Source: Bacillota bacterium
GTDB taxonomy: Bacteria; Bacillota; Clostridia; Christensenellales; Aristaeellaceae
Direction of reading: 5' to 3'
DNA length: 11,560 nucleotides
Assembly: GCA_023443705.1 (NCBI GenBank)
Contig: JAEZTD010000426.1
Span: forward strand, 1-11,560
Of the stretch, positions 1 to 6,950 are shown piece after piece; the first letter of the stretch is position 1; each line of letters begins with the position of its first letter. The notes below the pieces were generated by a model. That model was not told the origin of the DNA, searched no databases, and was given only the letters and a program-made list of their open reading frames with translations. Made by a program: the position numbers and the translations under genes.

Positions 1-447
1 CTTTGCGCCCTGTCGATAGGGCATGCGCCAGTAGCAGTTGAGCCCGGCCCGCGGGACGACATTGACCGGCAGCGACTGGACGCCGTGGTGGGCATCGTCA
101 TGCCCCATGGCGAAGAACGCGCCCAGCGGGCACTCGACGGAAGGGTTTTCTTCTCCATCCCAGTACATGCGCAGCACCAGCTCGCTCAGGCGGCGGTGAT
201 CGGTGGTCAGAAAGATCTCGCGGATACTTCCGCTGCCCTGAACATCCATCAGCACCACCGTTTCATGGGGCGCGACCTTTATGAAGGGGCGAACCTTCCA
301 GCCCTTGCCCAGGTGCATTGCCCCGCCGCTGAAGGGAAGGTCCGGATCCGTGGGGTTCGGTTCCCAGCGGCAGGCCGCGCCTTTTTCGCCGGTGGGATTC
401 TCGGCGCTGATCTGTCGGGTGGGGACGCCAATTTCATCGTAATACAA
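1..447 (-). CDS. DUF2961 / GH172 family protein, N-terminal part (cut by window edge)
   Basis: Translating the minus strand from a TTG at 447-445 gives 149 open codons that run off the left edge. The start is chosen because a strong GGAAGGAGT (463-455) lies 7 nt upstream; no ATG is equally well placed. The N-terminus contains SAENPTGEKG, the hallmark opening of DUF2961 proteins, followed by the segment LRMYWDGEENPSVECPLGAF, which is almost identical to the same stretch in the upstream neighbour (LRMYWDGEETPSVECPLGDF). DUF2961 was renamed GH172 after a Bifidobacterium alpha-D-fructofuranosidase was characterised; other members act on D-arabinan. The catalytic region lies outside the window, so activity cannot be judged. 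It is the last visible gene of the sugar-uptake operon and a paralogue of the gene before it, probably from tandem duplication followed by divergence. The family call is firm; the substrate is inferred. Confidence 0.88.
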   Translation of the reverse strand, partial: MYYDEIGVPTRQISAENPTGEKGAACRWEPNPTDPDLPFSGGAMHLGKGWKVRPFIKVAPHETVVLMDVQGSGSIREIFLTTDHRRLSELVLRMYWDGEENPSVECPLGAFFAMGHDDAHHGVQSLPVNVVPRAGLNCYWRMPYRQGAK

Positions 448-479
448 ATCTGATACTCCTTCCAAAGCGCAAATGAAAG

Positions 480-519
480 CAGGTTCGCGCGACCGTCTGC
501 TCGGGCCTGCGCGAACCTG
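480..519 (-). other. Intercistronic hairpin between the two GH172 genes
   Basis: Bases 480-490 and 509-519 form a perfect 11-bp stem (arm CAGGTTCGCGC) around an 18-nt loop. It begins seven bases after the stop codon of the upstream GH172 gene and ends 33 bases before the start of the next. On the transcribed minus strand no clean U-run follows (CTTTCATTTG), so it is more likely an mRNA-stabilising or partially attenuating hairpin than a full terminator. Confidence 0.55.
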
Positions 520-525
520 TACCTT

Positions 526-1626
526 TTAGCGGGGCCAGCGTTCCCGGGAGCCGGGCAGCGACGGGAAGGCCGTGTGCGGCTCCGTCTGGTACCAGTAGCT
601 CACCGAGCACACATCGTCCTGGCGCTCGAACAGGCCGAGTTCGCACACGCCAATCTGCTGCAGTTCCACCCGGAGATCCTTCTGGAAGAGGATCGGGTCC
701 GCCACATGCCAGCGGTAGAAGCCGCGCATCGGCGGGCAGTCGCGGTTGAAGTAGTCGTTGTGGAAGTCGTCGTCCCTCGAATAGAACGGGTAGCCCATGA
801 AGGGGGTGCAGTAGGTCTTTTCCAATATGTGGCCGCGCTCGTCGGTGTAGCCGCCGAAGGACCACGCGCCGCCGAAGTAGTCTTCTGTGCCGGTGGAGCA
901 CTGGCTGGGGAACTCTTCGTCGCCGTCGATGTAGAATTTTATCTCGCCCTCGCCCCACCAGTAGCGCTCCAGCGTTGCAAGACCAAGGTAGGTCCCGATG
1001 TAATGGCCTCGCCCGCGGACGCCGTCCAGAAGCACGTAGTCCTTCTGGAGCGTCGTCAGGCGCTCGCGCCGCCACTGGGCATGGAAGTAGGCCGCGTCCT
1101 CGGGCACATCGTCCGACAGGACGTAGTCCACCTGGTAGAAGAAAGCGGGGACTTCGCCGGCGTGCTGGTTTTCCAGTGTGATCCGCGCGCCTTTTCTAAA
1201 CGGCATGGGGATGAAGCTGTTCATGCCCCGTTTGGGGTTGACCACGATGGGCAGCGAGTTGACTTCGCAGCCCCGGGCAAAGCCGTTTAAGAAAAAGTCC
1301 CCAAGCGGGCACTCGACGGACGGCGTCTCTTCGCCGTCCCAGTACATGCGCAGGATCAAATCGCGCAATACGAAGCGGCCCTTCTCGGTGCGGTCGGTCA
1401 CGGTGCACCAGATGTGCTGGATGGCGCCACTGCCTGCGATGTCCGCCAGAACAACCGTTTCACCGGGCGCGATGGCACGGATGCAGGGCGAGCCCTTGCG
1501 CTTCGGCCCCAGTTCGCTCGCCGCCTTTGCGCCCGCGCCTTTTTCACCGGTACGGTTTTCCCAGTTGATCGAGCAGGAGCGCCCGGAGCGCAGCATGGGC
1601 ATTCCGCCCAGGAAGAAGCCGTTCAT
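526..1626 (-). CDS. DUF2961 / GH172 family glycoside hydrolase
   Basis: A 366-residue protein, a usual length for single-domain DUF2961 members, with no signal peptide, so it should act in the cytoplasm on imported oligosaccharides. The ATG at 1626-1624 is preceded by GGAGGG with good spacing. Family marks are WENRTGEKG (residues 22-30), RMYWDGEETPSVECPLGDFF (93-112), RYWWGEGEIKFYIDGDEEFP (221-240) and STGTEDYFGGAW (244-255). Characterised GH172 enzymes (Bifidobacterium alpha-D-fructofuranosidase, D-arabinan-cleaving exo-enzymes) use two glutamates; as I recall these are Glu270 and Glu291 in the Bifidobacterium enzyme. Here Glu248 in GTEDYF and Glu269 in HILEKT have the same spacing of 21, so the active site looks intact. 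It sits 28 bp after the MalG-type permease gene, in the same operon, and is followed by a paralogue. A fructofuranosidase or arabinofuranosidase role is inferred; the family is clear. Confidence 0.92.
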   Translation of the reverse strand: MNGFFLGGMPMLRSGRSCSINWENRTGEKGAGAKAASELGPKRKGSPCIRAIAPGETVVLADIAGSGAIQHIWCTVTDRTEKGRFVLRDLILRMYWDGEETPSVECPLGDFFLNGFARGCEVNSLPIVVNPKRGMNSFIPMPFRKGARITLENQHAGEVPAFFYQVDYVLSDDVPEDAAYFHAQWRRERLTTLQKDYVLLDGVRGRGHYIGTYLGLATLERYWWGEGEIKFYIDGDEEFPSQCSTGTEDYFGGAWSFGGYTDERGHILEKTYCTPFMGYPFYSRDDDFHNDYFNRDCPPMRGFYRWHVADPILFQKDLRVELQQIGVCELGLFERQDDVCSVSYWYQTEPHTAFPSLPGSRERWPR

Positions 1627-1654
1627 GTCAAATCCCTCCGTTTTTATCGTTGTG

Positions 1655-2512
1655 TCACTGTTTCACGCCGCCCGCCATGATGCCCTCCATGATCTTCTTC
1701 TCAAAGCAGAGCACGAACACGATGATGGGCAGGATGATGATGCAGCCGATGGTGGAGATCATGTCCCAGGGGACGTCGTAGGTGTTCTTCCGGGGCACGG
1801 TGGTGATGCCGACGCTGAGCACGTCGATCCGGTTGGCGAAGAACAGCGGCGTGAAGAGGTCGTTGAGGCACGTGATGAAGTTGATGATTGCGATGGTGGC
1901 GATGGCCGGGGTCATCAGCGGAAGGATGATTAGAAACAGCTTCTGCAGGAAGTTGGCGCCGTCCACCTCGGCGGCCTCTTCGATGGTGTAGGGCACCTGC
2001 TGCACGAAGTTCATCAGGATCAGCACCGAAAACGGTATCAGCGCGCTGGTGTACAGGATGATGAGCCCCGGGTAGGTGTCCACCAGCTGAAGCGAGCGGA
2101 AGAAATCGTAAGCGGTGCGCGCCGTGACGATGCCCGGGATCAGCGACGAAAAGAGCAGCGCAAGGTAGGCGAATTTGATGCCCTTGCGGTCAAACCGCGC
2201 GAAGGCGTAGGCCGCCATCAACCCAAACAGGATGGAGCCTGCGAGCGCGCAGGCGGTGATTAAGAGCGTATTTTGCACCTTGGAGGCGATGTTCATGTCG
2301 TTAAAGGCGCGCAGGTAGCTTTCAAAGGTCGGGTGCGCGGGCAGGTAGCGGATGGGGGAGGTGTATAACTCGGAGGGGGGCGTAATTGAGGAGATAAAGA
2401 TCCACCACAGCGGGAACAGGATCACAAAACAGATGAGCGCCGTCAGCCCCCAGCGGATGATCGAAGTGACCACCTTGCTGCGGGAAGGGCGGCGGCGGGC
2501 GATCGTTGTCAT
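1655..2512 (-). CDS. Carbohydrate ABC transporter permease, MalG type
   Basis: A 285-residue inner-membrane permease. Hydrophobic segments lie near residues 19-42, 82-105, 113-131, 147-170, 196-217 and 251-270, six in all as in MalG. The cytoplasmic EAA loop that docks the ATPase is seen as EEAAEVDGANFLQKLFLIILP (178-198), with the usual EAA---G spacing. The protein ends in GGVKQ, typical of MalG-type sugar permeases. The ATG at 2512 is preceded by AAGGAAGG, which overlaps the stop codon of the preceding permease gene; the intergenic gap is only 13 bp, so the two are translationally close or coupled. It forms the channel together with the MalF-type partner upstream. No ATPase gene is visible in the window; such systems commonly borrow a shared MsmX-type ATPase encoded elsewhere. 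Substrate cannot be read from the permease. Confidence 0.95.
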   Translation of the reverse strand: MTTIARRRPSRSKVVTSIIRWGLTALICFVILFPLWWIFISSITPPSELYTSPIRYLPAHPTFESYLRAFNDMNIASKVQNTLLITACALAGSILFGLMAAYAFARFDRKGIKFAYLALLFSSLIPGIVTARTAYDFFRSLQLVDTYPGLIILYTSALIPFSVLILMNFVQQVPYTIEEAAEVDGANFLQKLFLIILPLMTPAIATIAIINFITCLNDLFTPLFFANRIDVLSVGITTVPRKNTYDVPWDMISTIGCIIILPIIVFVLCFEKKIMEGIMAGGVKQ

Positions 2513-2525
2513 TGGCTCACCTTCC

Positions 2526-3458
2526 TTATGCGTCCACGCGGGAGATCGCGTAGACGTTGATCAAGCTGAGGACGACCATCACGCCGAACAGGAACACCGC
2601 GAGTGCGCTGGCATAGCCCAGGTTCATCATGGAGAACGCCTCCATCGAAATGCGGTATGCGAGGAGCGACGTGGCGTCGGCGGGGCCGCCTGCCGTCATG
2701 GAGTACACCACATCGAAGCTGGTCAGCCGCCACATGGTAAAGAAAATGGTGAGCGTCAGCAGATTGCGGGTGATGAGCGGCAGCGTGATTTTGAAAAAGC
2801 TTCGGATGGGCCCGGCGCCGTCCACCCGGGCGGATTCATAGATTTCGGATGGGATGAACTGCAGCCCCGAAAGCACCAGGATGGCGAAGAAGGGCACGTC
2901 CTTCCAAAGGTCCACCGCGATCACCGCGAAGCGGGCGGTGCCGGAGGAGACCAACCAGTCGTACCGGAAGCTGGGATCAAACCAGCGAATGAAGTCATTG
3001 ATGAGGCCGTACTGGCCGTTGAACGCCCAGCGGGCGGCGATGCCCACCACGACCATCGGCATGGCCCAAGGCATCAGCGTTACCGTGCGGAGCAGTTTTT
3101 TGCCCTTGAACTGCTGGTTCAGCATCAGCGCCAGCAAAACACCCAGCACGATGTGAAGCGCCATGGAGACCACGGTGAAGATGGATGTGAACTGCAAAGA
3201 TTTCAGAAATTTCTCGTCCGAGAACATGTTCACGAAGTTTTTAAGCCCCACAAATCCGCCGCTGTTGCGCTTGAACAGGCTCAGGTTGAAAAGGCTGTTG
3301 TAAAAGGTCATCAGGAAGGGGTACAGGGTCGTAAAGGCACGAATCAAAAGCGCCGGCGCCGCCAACACCCAAGCGATCCAGTACTTCTGTCGGCGACCCG
3401 AGTAGGCGATTCTTTGATTGGGGGTGTGGCGCTGTTTCACCGTCCGTGTTCCTTGCAT
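2526..3458 (-). CDS. Carbohydrate ABC transporter permease, MalF/UgpA type
   Basis: A 310-residue membrane protein with a short charged N-terminal tail, a first membrane helix near residues 27-50 and five more hydrophobic segments (about 90-113, 127-146, 176-199, 229-250, 282-302). The EAA loop is at about 205-229 (EIYESARVDGAGPIRSFFKI), followed by TLPLI, matching the MalF/UgpA/LacF class. YSMTAGGPADAT near 252-263 is another family motif. The ATG at 3458 is preceded by GGGAGG with 8 nt spacing. It lies between the binding-protein gene and the MalG-type permease gene, the standard order for a CUT1 sugar importer. A long hairpin upstream probably lowers its expression relative to the binding protein. 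Confidence 0.95.
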   Translation of the reverse strand: MQGTRTVKQRHTPNQRIAYSGRRQKYWIAWVLAAPALLIRAFTTLYPFLMTFYNSLFNLSLFKRNSGGFVGLKNFVNMFSDEKFLKSLQFTSIFTVVSMALHIVLGVLLALMLNQQFKGKKLLRTVTLMPWAMPMVVVGIAARWAFNGQYGLINDFIRWFDPSFRYDWLVSSGTARFAVIAVDLWKDVPFFAILVLSGLQFIPSEIYESARVDGAGPIRSFFKITLPLITRNLLTLTIFFTMWRLTSFDVVYSMTAGGPADATSLLAYRISMEAFSMMNLGYASALAVFLFGVMVVLSLINVYAISRVDA

Positions 3459-3493
3459 GGGCGCAACCTCCCGGTTTGAAAAGTAAATCCTGG

Positions 3494-3551
3494 CGCGTCG
3501 GCCGAGGGAATGAAGGGGGAGGATGGTTGCCCATCCTCCCCGCGTCGGCCG
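3494..3551 (-). other. Strong GNRA hairpin framed by an 11-bp direct repeat, between binding-protein and permease genes
   Basis: Bases 3516-3526 and 3531-3541 make a perfect 11-bp stem. On the transcribed minus strand the loop is GCAA, a stable GNRA tetraloop. CGCGTCGGCCG occurs at 3494-3504 and again at 3541-3551, on both sides of the stem; its core CGGCCG is self-complementary, so the two copies could also pair and extend the structure. No U-run follows. Its position right after the binding-protein stop fits a stabilising or partial-termination element that gives excess binding protein over permease. Confidence 0.7.
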
Positions 3552-3556
3552 TAGGG

Positions 3557-4792
3557 CTACTTCATTTCTTCGTACGCAGCCAACTGCTTCTGGCCCAGCT
3601 CGTCCAGCGTGATCTCGTTCAAGATGTACTGCTGGAACAGCGTGCCGGTGACGGTGATGTACTCCATCGTCGCGGGTACCATTGGGCGGCCGCGCATGAC
3701 GGAATTGTCGCGGTACAGCTGCATGTTGCCCAGCAGATCCTTAAACGCGCTGTATTCCTCGCTCTTGACCGTTTCGCTCGCAAGCACGTCGGAGCGGGCC
3801 GGGGGCTGGTTGGCAAGGCGCAGGTACGCGAGCTCAAATTCCGGGCTGGCGATGAAATCCAGAACCTTCTTGGCTTCCTCGTAGTTCTGGCTGCTCGCGT
3901 TGAGCACGTAGTACCAGGCGTCCATGAAGGCCGAGGAGGTTTCGAAAGTGGGCATGGCGATCATGTGTACCTGCTCGGGGCTGTAGAGGCCGGCGGTCTT
4001 GGCCATGCCTTCCATCCAGCCGCACCACTGCAGGATGATGCCGTACTTCTTGTCGAAGAACTTCTGGTTCATCGGCTCGTACTGCTCGCTGAGCTGCGCG
4101 AGAGAGGTAACTTTCCAGGTGTTGGCCATGTCATACATGAACTGGAGGGCCTCACGGCTCTTCTCGTTGGTCCAGTCGAAGGGATCGCCGCCGAACAGGT
4201 TGATAAACACACCGATTTCATTGTGGCTGTAGGTGGCCTCCCAGGAGCCGCCGTAGCCGTAGACGTCCTCATCGGGCTTGCTCATCGCCTTAATGGCCTC
4301 GATGAACTCTTCCTTGTTGGTGGGCACCTTCACGCCCGCCGCGTCCAGCATATCCTGGTTGACCCACATGGTCAGCGCACCGTTGTAGGTGGGCACGCCG
4401 TAGATGCGGCCGTCCAGCATGTAGCGGTCCTTCATGAAATTCTGGTCGAAGAACTGAGACACTTCGGGCCTCATGACGTCCTCTTCCAGCGGGGCCAGGA
4501 AGCCTGCGGCCATGTACTGGGTGATCATCTCATCGTTGATGTTGATCAGGTCGACAGTGCTGTCGCCCGAGGCCAGAATGGTGGTGAACTTGGCCACGCG
4601 GTCGTCCGGGTTGGAGGGGGAGGTAATGGCCTCGACATTAACGCCGGTCGATTCCTCAATCAGGGCTTCCATTTCCGGCCACCACTGGTTGGTGGTGTCG
4701 TTGGTCATGAGGGTGATGTCCGCGAGCGCCGTGGATGCGAACACCGCGAGTGCGAGCACGCATACAGTCAGGATCTTCCACATTCTCATCAT
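3557..4792 (-). CDS. Extracellular sugar-binding protein of an ABC transporter (family 1 solute-binding protein)
   Basis: The start is placed at the ATG at 4792-4790 (MMRMWKIL), 8 nt after GGGAG; the open frame extends further upstream to 5083 but lacks a better start. The protein has 411 residues, normal for the family. A signal peptide (about residues 1-24) ends in STALA, followed by DITLMTND, so cleavage by ordinary signal peptidase is likely. There is no proper lipobox: the only early cysteine is Cys11, inside the hydrophobic core. Family features are the opening beta strand, GRIYGVPTYNGALTMWVNQD with DMLDAAGVKVPTN after it (about 149-184), and the C-terminal ...KVLDFIASPEF and LANQPPARSDV segments. 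It should bind an oligosaccharide outside the cell and deliver it to the two permeases encoded next. The downstream GH172 genes suggest a furanoside ligand, an inference. Expression is likely controlled from the divergent promoter region by the YesN-like regulator. Confidence 0.94.
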   Translation of the reverse strand: MMRMWKILTVCVLALAVFASTALADITLMTNDTTNQWWPEMEALIEESTGVNVEAITSPSNPDDRVAKFTTILASGDSTVDLININDEMITQYMAAGFLAPLEEDVMRPEVSQFFDQNFMKDRYMLDGRIYGVPTYNGALTMWVNQDMLDAAGVKVPTNKEEFIEAIKAMSKPDEDVYGYGGSWEATYSHNEIGVFINLFGGDPFDWTNEKSREALQFMYDMANTWKVTSLAQLSEQYEPMNQKFFDKKYGIILQWCGWMEGMAKTAGLYSPEQVHMIAMPTFETSSAFMDAWYYVLNASSQNYEEAKKVLDFIASPEFELAYLRLANQPPARSDVLASETVKSEEYSAFKDLLGNMQLYRDNSVMRGRPMVPATMEYITVTGTLFQQYILNEITLDELGQKQLAAYEEMK

Positions 4793-4899
4793 GATGGTTT
4801 CTCCCTTCGGTTCTTTTTCGCCTGTAATGGCGTCTAATGAAAGTATGACAGAGCAGAGCGCGCATGAAAATACAATCCTTTGCGGTCTTCCTGCGATAT

Positions 4900-4928
4900 A
4901 TTGTGCGTTTTGGCGAGACCGCTTGCAA
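4900..4928 (-). promoter_or_regulatory. Candidate sigma-A promoter of the transporter operon
   Basis: On the minus strand TTGCAA (4928-4923, 4 of 6 to the -35 consensus) is followed after exactly 17 nt by CACAAT (4905-4900, 4 of 6 to the -10). This gives a leader of roughly 100 nt to the binding-protein start. The boxes are imperfect, as expected for an activator-dependent promoter. It is a candidate only; an AT-rich ATATAT just beyond could also supply the -10. Confidence 0.4.
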
Positions 4929-4937
4929 AAAACGCAC
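4903..4937. promoter_or_regulatory. 9-bp inverted repeat in the divergent promoter region, candidate operator
   Basis: GTGCGTTTT (4903-4911) and its perfect complement AAAACGCAC (4929-4937) are separated by 17 bp, so the arm centres are 26 bp apart. One arm overlaps the minus-strand -10 candidate and the other lies in the spacer of the plus-strand promoter candidate. This is a reasonable site for the AraC-type regulator encoded at 6951-8546, but as DNA it could equally be a transcript hairpin. Confidence 0.5.
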
Positions 4938-4951
4938 GATGCCGATATCAT
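4923..4951 (+). promoter_or_regulatory. Candidate sigma-A promoter of the histidine kinase/response regulator genes
   Basis: TTGCAA (4923-4928) is followed after 17 nt by TATCAT (4946-4951, 5 of 6 to the -10 consensus). The same palindromic TTGCAA can serve as -35 on the other strand, so the two divergent promoters would share one -35 element. Predicted transcription start is near 4958, leaving a leader of about 120 nt. Confidence 0.5.
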
Positions 4952-4962
4952 GTAAAATAAGT

Positions 4963-5041
4963 AGGGAACAGCCGGGCGGCTCCGAAGGTCGAAAGCCTGA
5001 GCATATCCCTTTTTTGTCGTTTCCCGGCGGCTTGAGCCGGT
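4963..5041 (+). promoter_or_regulatory. Structured leader with terminator-like fold upstream of the kinase gene
   Basis: AGGGA (4963-4967) can pair with TCCCT (5006-5010), enclosing smaller stems such as GCC/GGC (4971-4973/4978-4980), and T bases run through 5010-5015. This resembles an intrinsic terminator closing on a branched fold. A second small hairpin, CCGGC (5025-5029) with GCCGG (5037-5041), follows before the ribosome binding site. It could be an attenuator; I do not recognise a known riboswitch class in it. Confidence 0.35.
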
Positions 5042-5081
5042 ATTAATAACGCGCAACACCCACGTGAAAGGCGGAGCGCGC

Positions 5082-6947
5082 ATGCATAAAGGCGCATTCC
5101 TAAAAGGTTTGCTTCGGCACAGCTACTACCAAAAGCTGGTGATGAGCCATCTGCTCGTCCTGTTTTTGACGATCAGCATCATGGCGGGGTTCAACTACGC
5201 GTTTTCGAGGGATCAACAGAGCCAGCGTATCCTGGAGATGCTGGGCTATTCCGGCCAGCAGACCGCCGCCAGCATCGAGGCACGCTTTGCGCAAATGCAG
5301 AACGTCAGCGAAATGGTTCGCTTCACGCTGCAGCAGACGCTGCTCGAATCGCTGGGAAAGGCGCCGCAGCCGCAAAAAGACGCCGACACCATCAGCACGA
5401 TACGCACGCTCAGGGACTCCTTCCACTTTGCGGACATTTCCGCATGGCTGCCGTCCGCTTACTTTTCGTCAGGCGAAGGCATTACGTTTTTTGACATCAC
5501 GAAGCCCGGCGGTCGGCCCATGCGCCAGGAAGTACTGAGCGCGCCTTACAACAAGATGCAATGGATGGCGCTGAGCGATTACTCGTACCCGTTCATGCGC
5601 TTTTTCAGCTATGACCGCTACAACCTCATCACCTGCTTCATGCGCGTCAGCATGCTGAGCGCGGCGGATTCCTTTTGCTTTTTCATCGACATAGACGAGC
5701 GGGAGCTGGCCGCGCTTTTAGACAAATCCGATACGACCCCCATCGTTCAGTACATTGTGGACGACCAGGGGAAGATCCTCTCTCACCCCGACAGCGCGCT
5801 GTTGGGTCAGGCGCTTTCGCCGGATTTTTTAACCGCGCTTGAGGACGCGGGCAGCAGTCATCCCATCTGGTTTGAGGAAACGGCCTGTTTGGTGTATCCG
5901 CTGGGGGAGACGGACTGGAAGCTCGTGGTATCCGTGCCGGAGAGCTATCTGGCCTCGGTCTCGCTGACCAGCGCCAACGGCCTCCTGATCGCGGTGGCCA
6001 TCGCCGCGGTCGTGGCGGTGCTCGTTTCGCTGATCATATCCAGGCAGCTGATGCGCAAGCTCGTCATGATGAGCGGGGTCATCCGCTCTATCGAGCCAAC
6101 CTTCCGCCCGGACGGCGAATCGTTCTCCATGATCACCGCCAAGATGCCCGAGCCTCCGCGCGGCACGCCGCCGGACGTGCTGGACGAGCTTGCGCTGGTA
6201 TTCAACAAGCTCGTGGACCGGTTGAACGGCTCGATGCAGAGCGCACTCGACAGTTCTCTGGCGCAGGAAAAACTGCGCTACCAGCTGCTCCGGGCCAAAA
6301 TCAATCCACACTTCCTCTACAACATATTGGACTCGATCAAGATCTGCAACACGCTTGGGCGCAGGGAGGATGCCAACCGTATGCTCTCGAAGCTCGCGGC
6401 GTTCTACCGCCTGATCCTGCGCAAGAACGACCTGGACATCATCACGATCGGCGAGGAGTTGGACATCGTACGGCTGTACCTCGAAATGGAGGCCATCAGC
6501 CACGAACATGCCTTCTCGTTCACACTTGAAGCGGATCCCGGTGTGGAACTGTTCTCGATCCCGCGCTTCGTACTGCAGCCGCTGGTGGAAAACTGCGTCA
6601 TCCACGGCCTTCCGGGGGACGCCAAGCACATGACCATCGCCATATCCCTCACCTATGCCGGGGACGCCATCTCCATCGAGATCCGGGACGATGGGCTTGG
6701 CATGGACGAAGCCATGATGGCAAAACTTATGCGCGTGATCCGCGGCGAGGAAGGGCCGCCGCAGTTGCGTGGCACCACGGCGTTCTACGGCCTGACGAAC
6801 GTGTCCGCCCGGCTGAAGCCCTATGTGATGGACCCTTCGGAACCCATCCACTACACCTCCCGGGCGGGAAGCGGCACCAGCGTCATGGTGGAGCTGAAGC
6901 AGATTTTGCCGGATGATCCGGAGGAAACCGAACCTCAAAGGAGATAG
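5082..6947 (+). CDS. Sensor histidine kinase, YesM/LytS type
   Basis: The ATG at 5082 is preceded by GGAG with 5 nt spacing and is preferred over a GTG at 5064. The product has 621 residues. A membrane helix near 19-41, a large extracytoplasmic sensor region (about 42-298, Cache-like in size and position) and a second helix near 300-320 are followed by a HAMP-like linker (to about 390). The His_kinase core of the YesM/LytS family begins with KLRYQLLRAKINPHFLYN; His410 in NPHFLYN is the phosphoacceptor. The ATPase part shows the N box LVENCVIHG (501-509), the G box RDDGLGM (535-541), then YGLTNV (569-574) and GSGTSV (596-601). All core motifs are intact. The next gene, 3 bp away, encodes its response regulator. 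Kinases of this type next to CUT1 transporters usually sense the transported sugar, sometimes through the binding protein. The ligand is not readable from the sequence. Confidence 0.95.
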   Translation: MHKGAFLKGLLRHSYYQKLVMSHLLVLFLTISIMAGFNYAFSRDQQSQRILEMLGYSGQQTAASIEARFAQMQNVSEMVRFTLQQTLLESLGKAPQPQKDADTISTIRTLRDSFHFADISAWLPSAYFSSGEGITFFDITKPGGRPMRQEVLSAPYNKMQWMALSDYSYPFMRFFSYDRYNLITCFMRVSMLSAADSFCFFIDIDERELAALLDKSDTTPIVQYIVDDQGKILSHPDSALLGQALSPDFLTALEDAGSSHPIWFEETACLVYPLGETDWKLVVSVPESYLASVSLTSANGLLIAVAIAAVVAVLVSLIISRQLMRKLVMMSGVIRSIEPTFRPDGESFSMITAKMPEPPRGTPPDVLDELALVFNKLVDRLNGSMQSALDSSLAQEKLRYQLLRAKINPHFLYNILDSIKICNTLGRREDANRMLSKLAAFYRLILRKNDLDIITIGEELDIVRLYLEMEAISHEHAFSFTLEADPGVELFSIPRFVLQPLVENCVIHGLPGDAKHMTIAISLTYAGDAISIEIRDDGLGMDEAMMAKLMRVIRGEEGPPQLRGTTAFYGLTNVSARLKPYVMDPSEPIHYTSRAGSGTSVMVELKQILPDDPEETEPQRR

Positions 6948-6950
6948 AGC

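Noticed and set aside
4760..4771. LTVC in the binding-protein signal peptide as a lipobox
   Set aside because: Val directly before Cys is not accepted by lipoprotein signal peptidase, and the hydrophobic stretch before it would be far too short.
3446..4837. Long open frame on the plus strand opposite the binding-protein gene (and similar ones at 574-1290, 1178-1933 and 2352-3479)
   Set aside because: Its product is Val/His/Gly-rich without any family motif, and it mirrors a well-supported gene on the other strand; GC-rich coding DNA commonly gives such antisense frames.
5064..5081. GTG at 5064 as the histidine kinase start
   Set aside because: No ribosome binding site at suitable distance; GGAG lies 5 nt before the ATG at 5082.
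5829..6938. Long open frame on the minus strand opposite the histidine kinase gene (also 7053-7931 opposite the regulator)
   Set aside because: The His/Arg-rich translation has no recognisable motif or start signal, while the plus strand carries complete kinase and regulator motifs.
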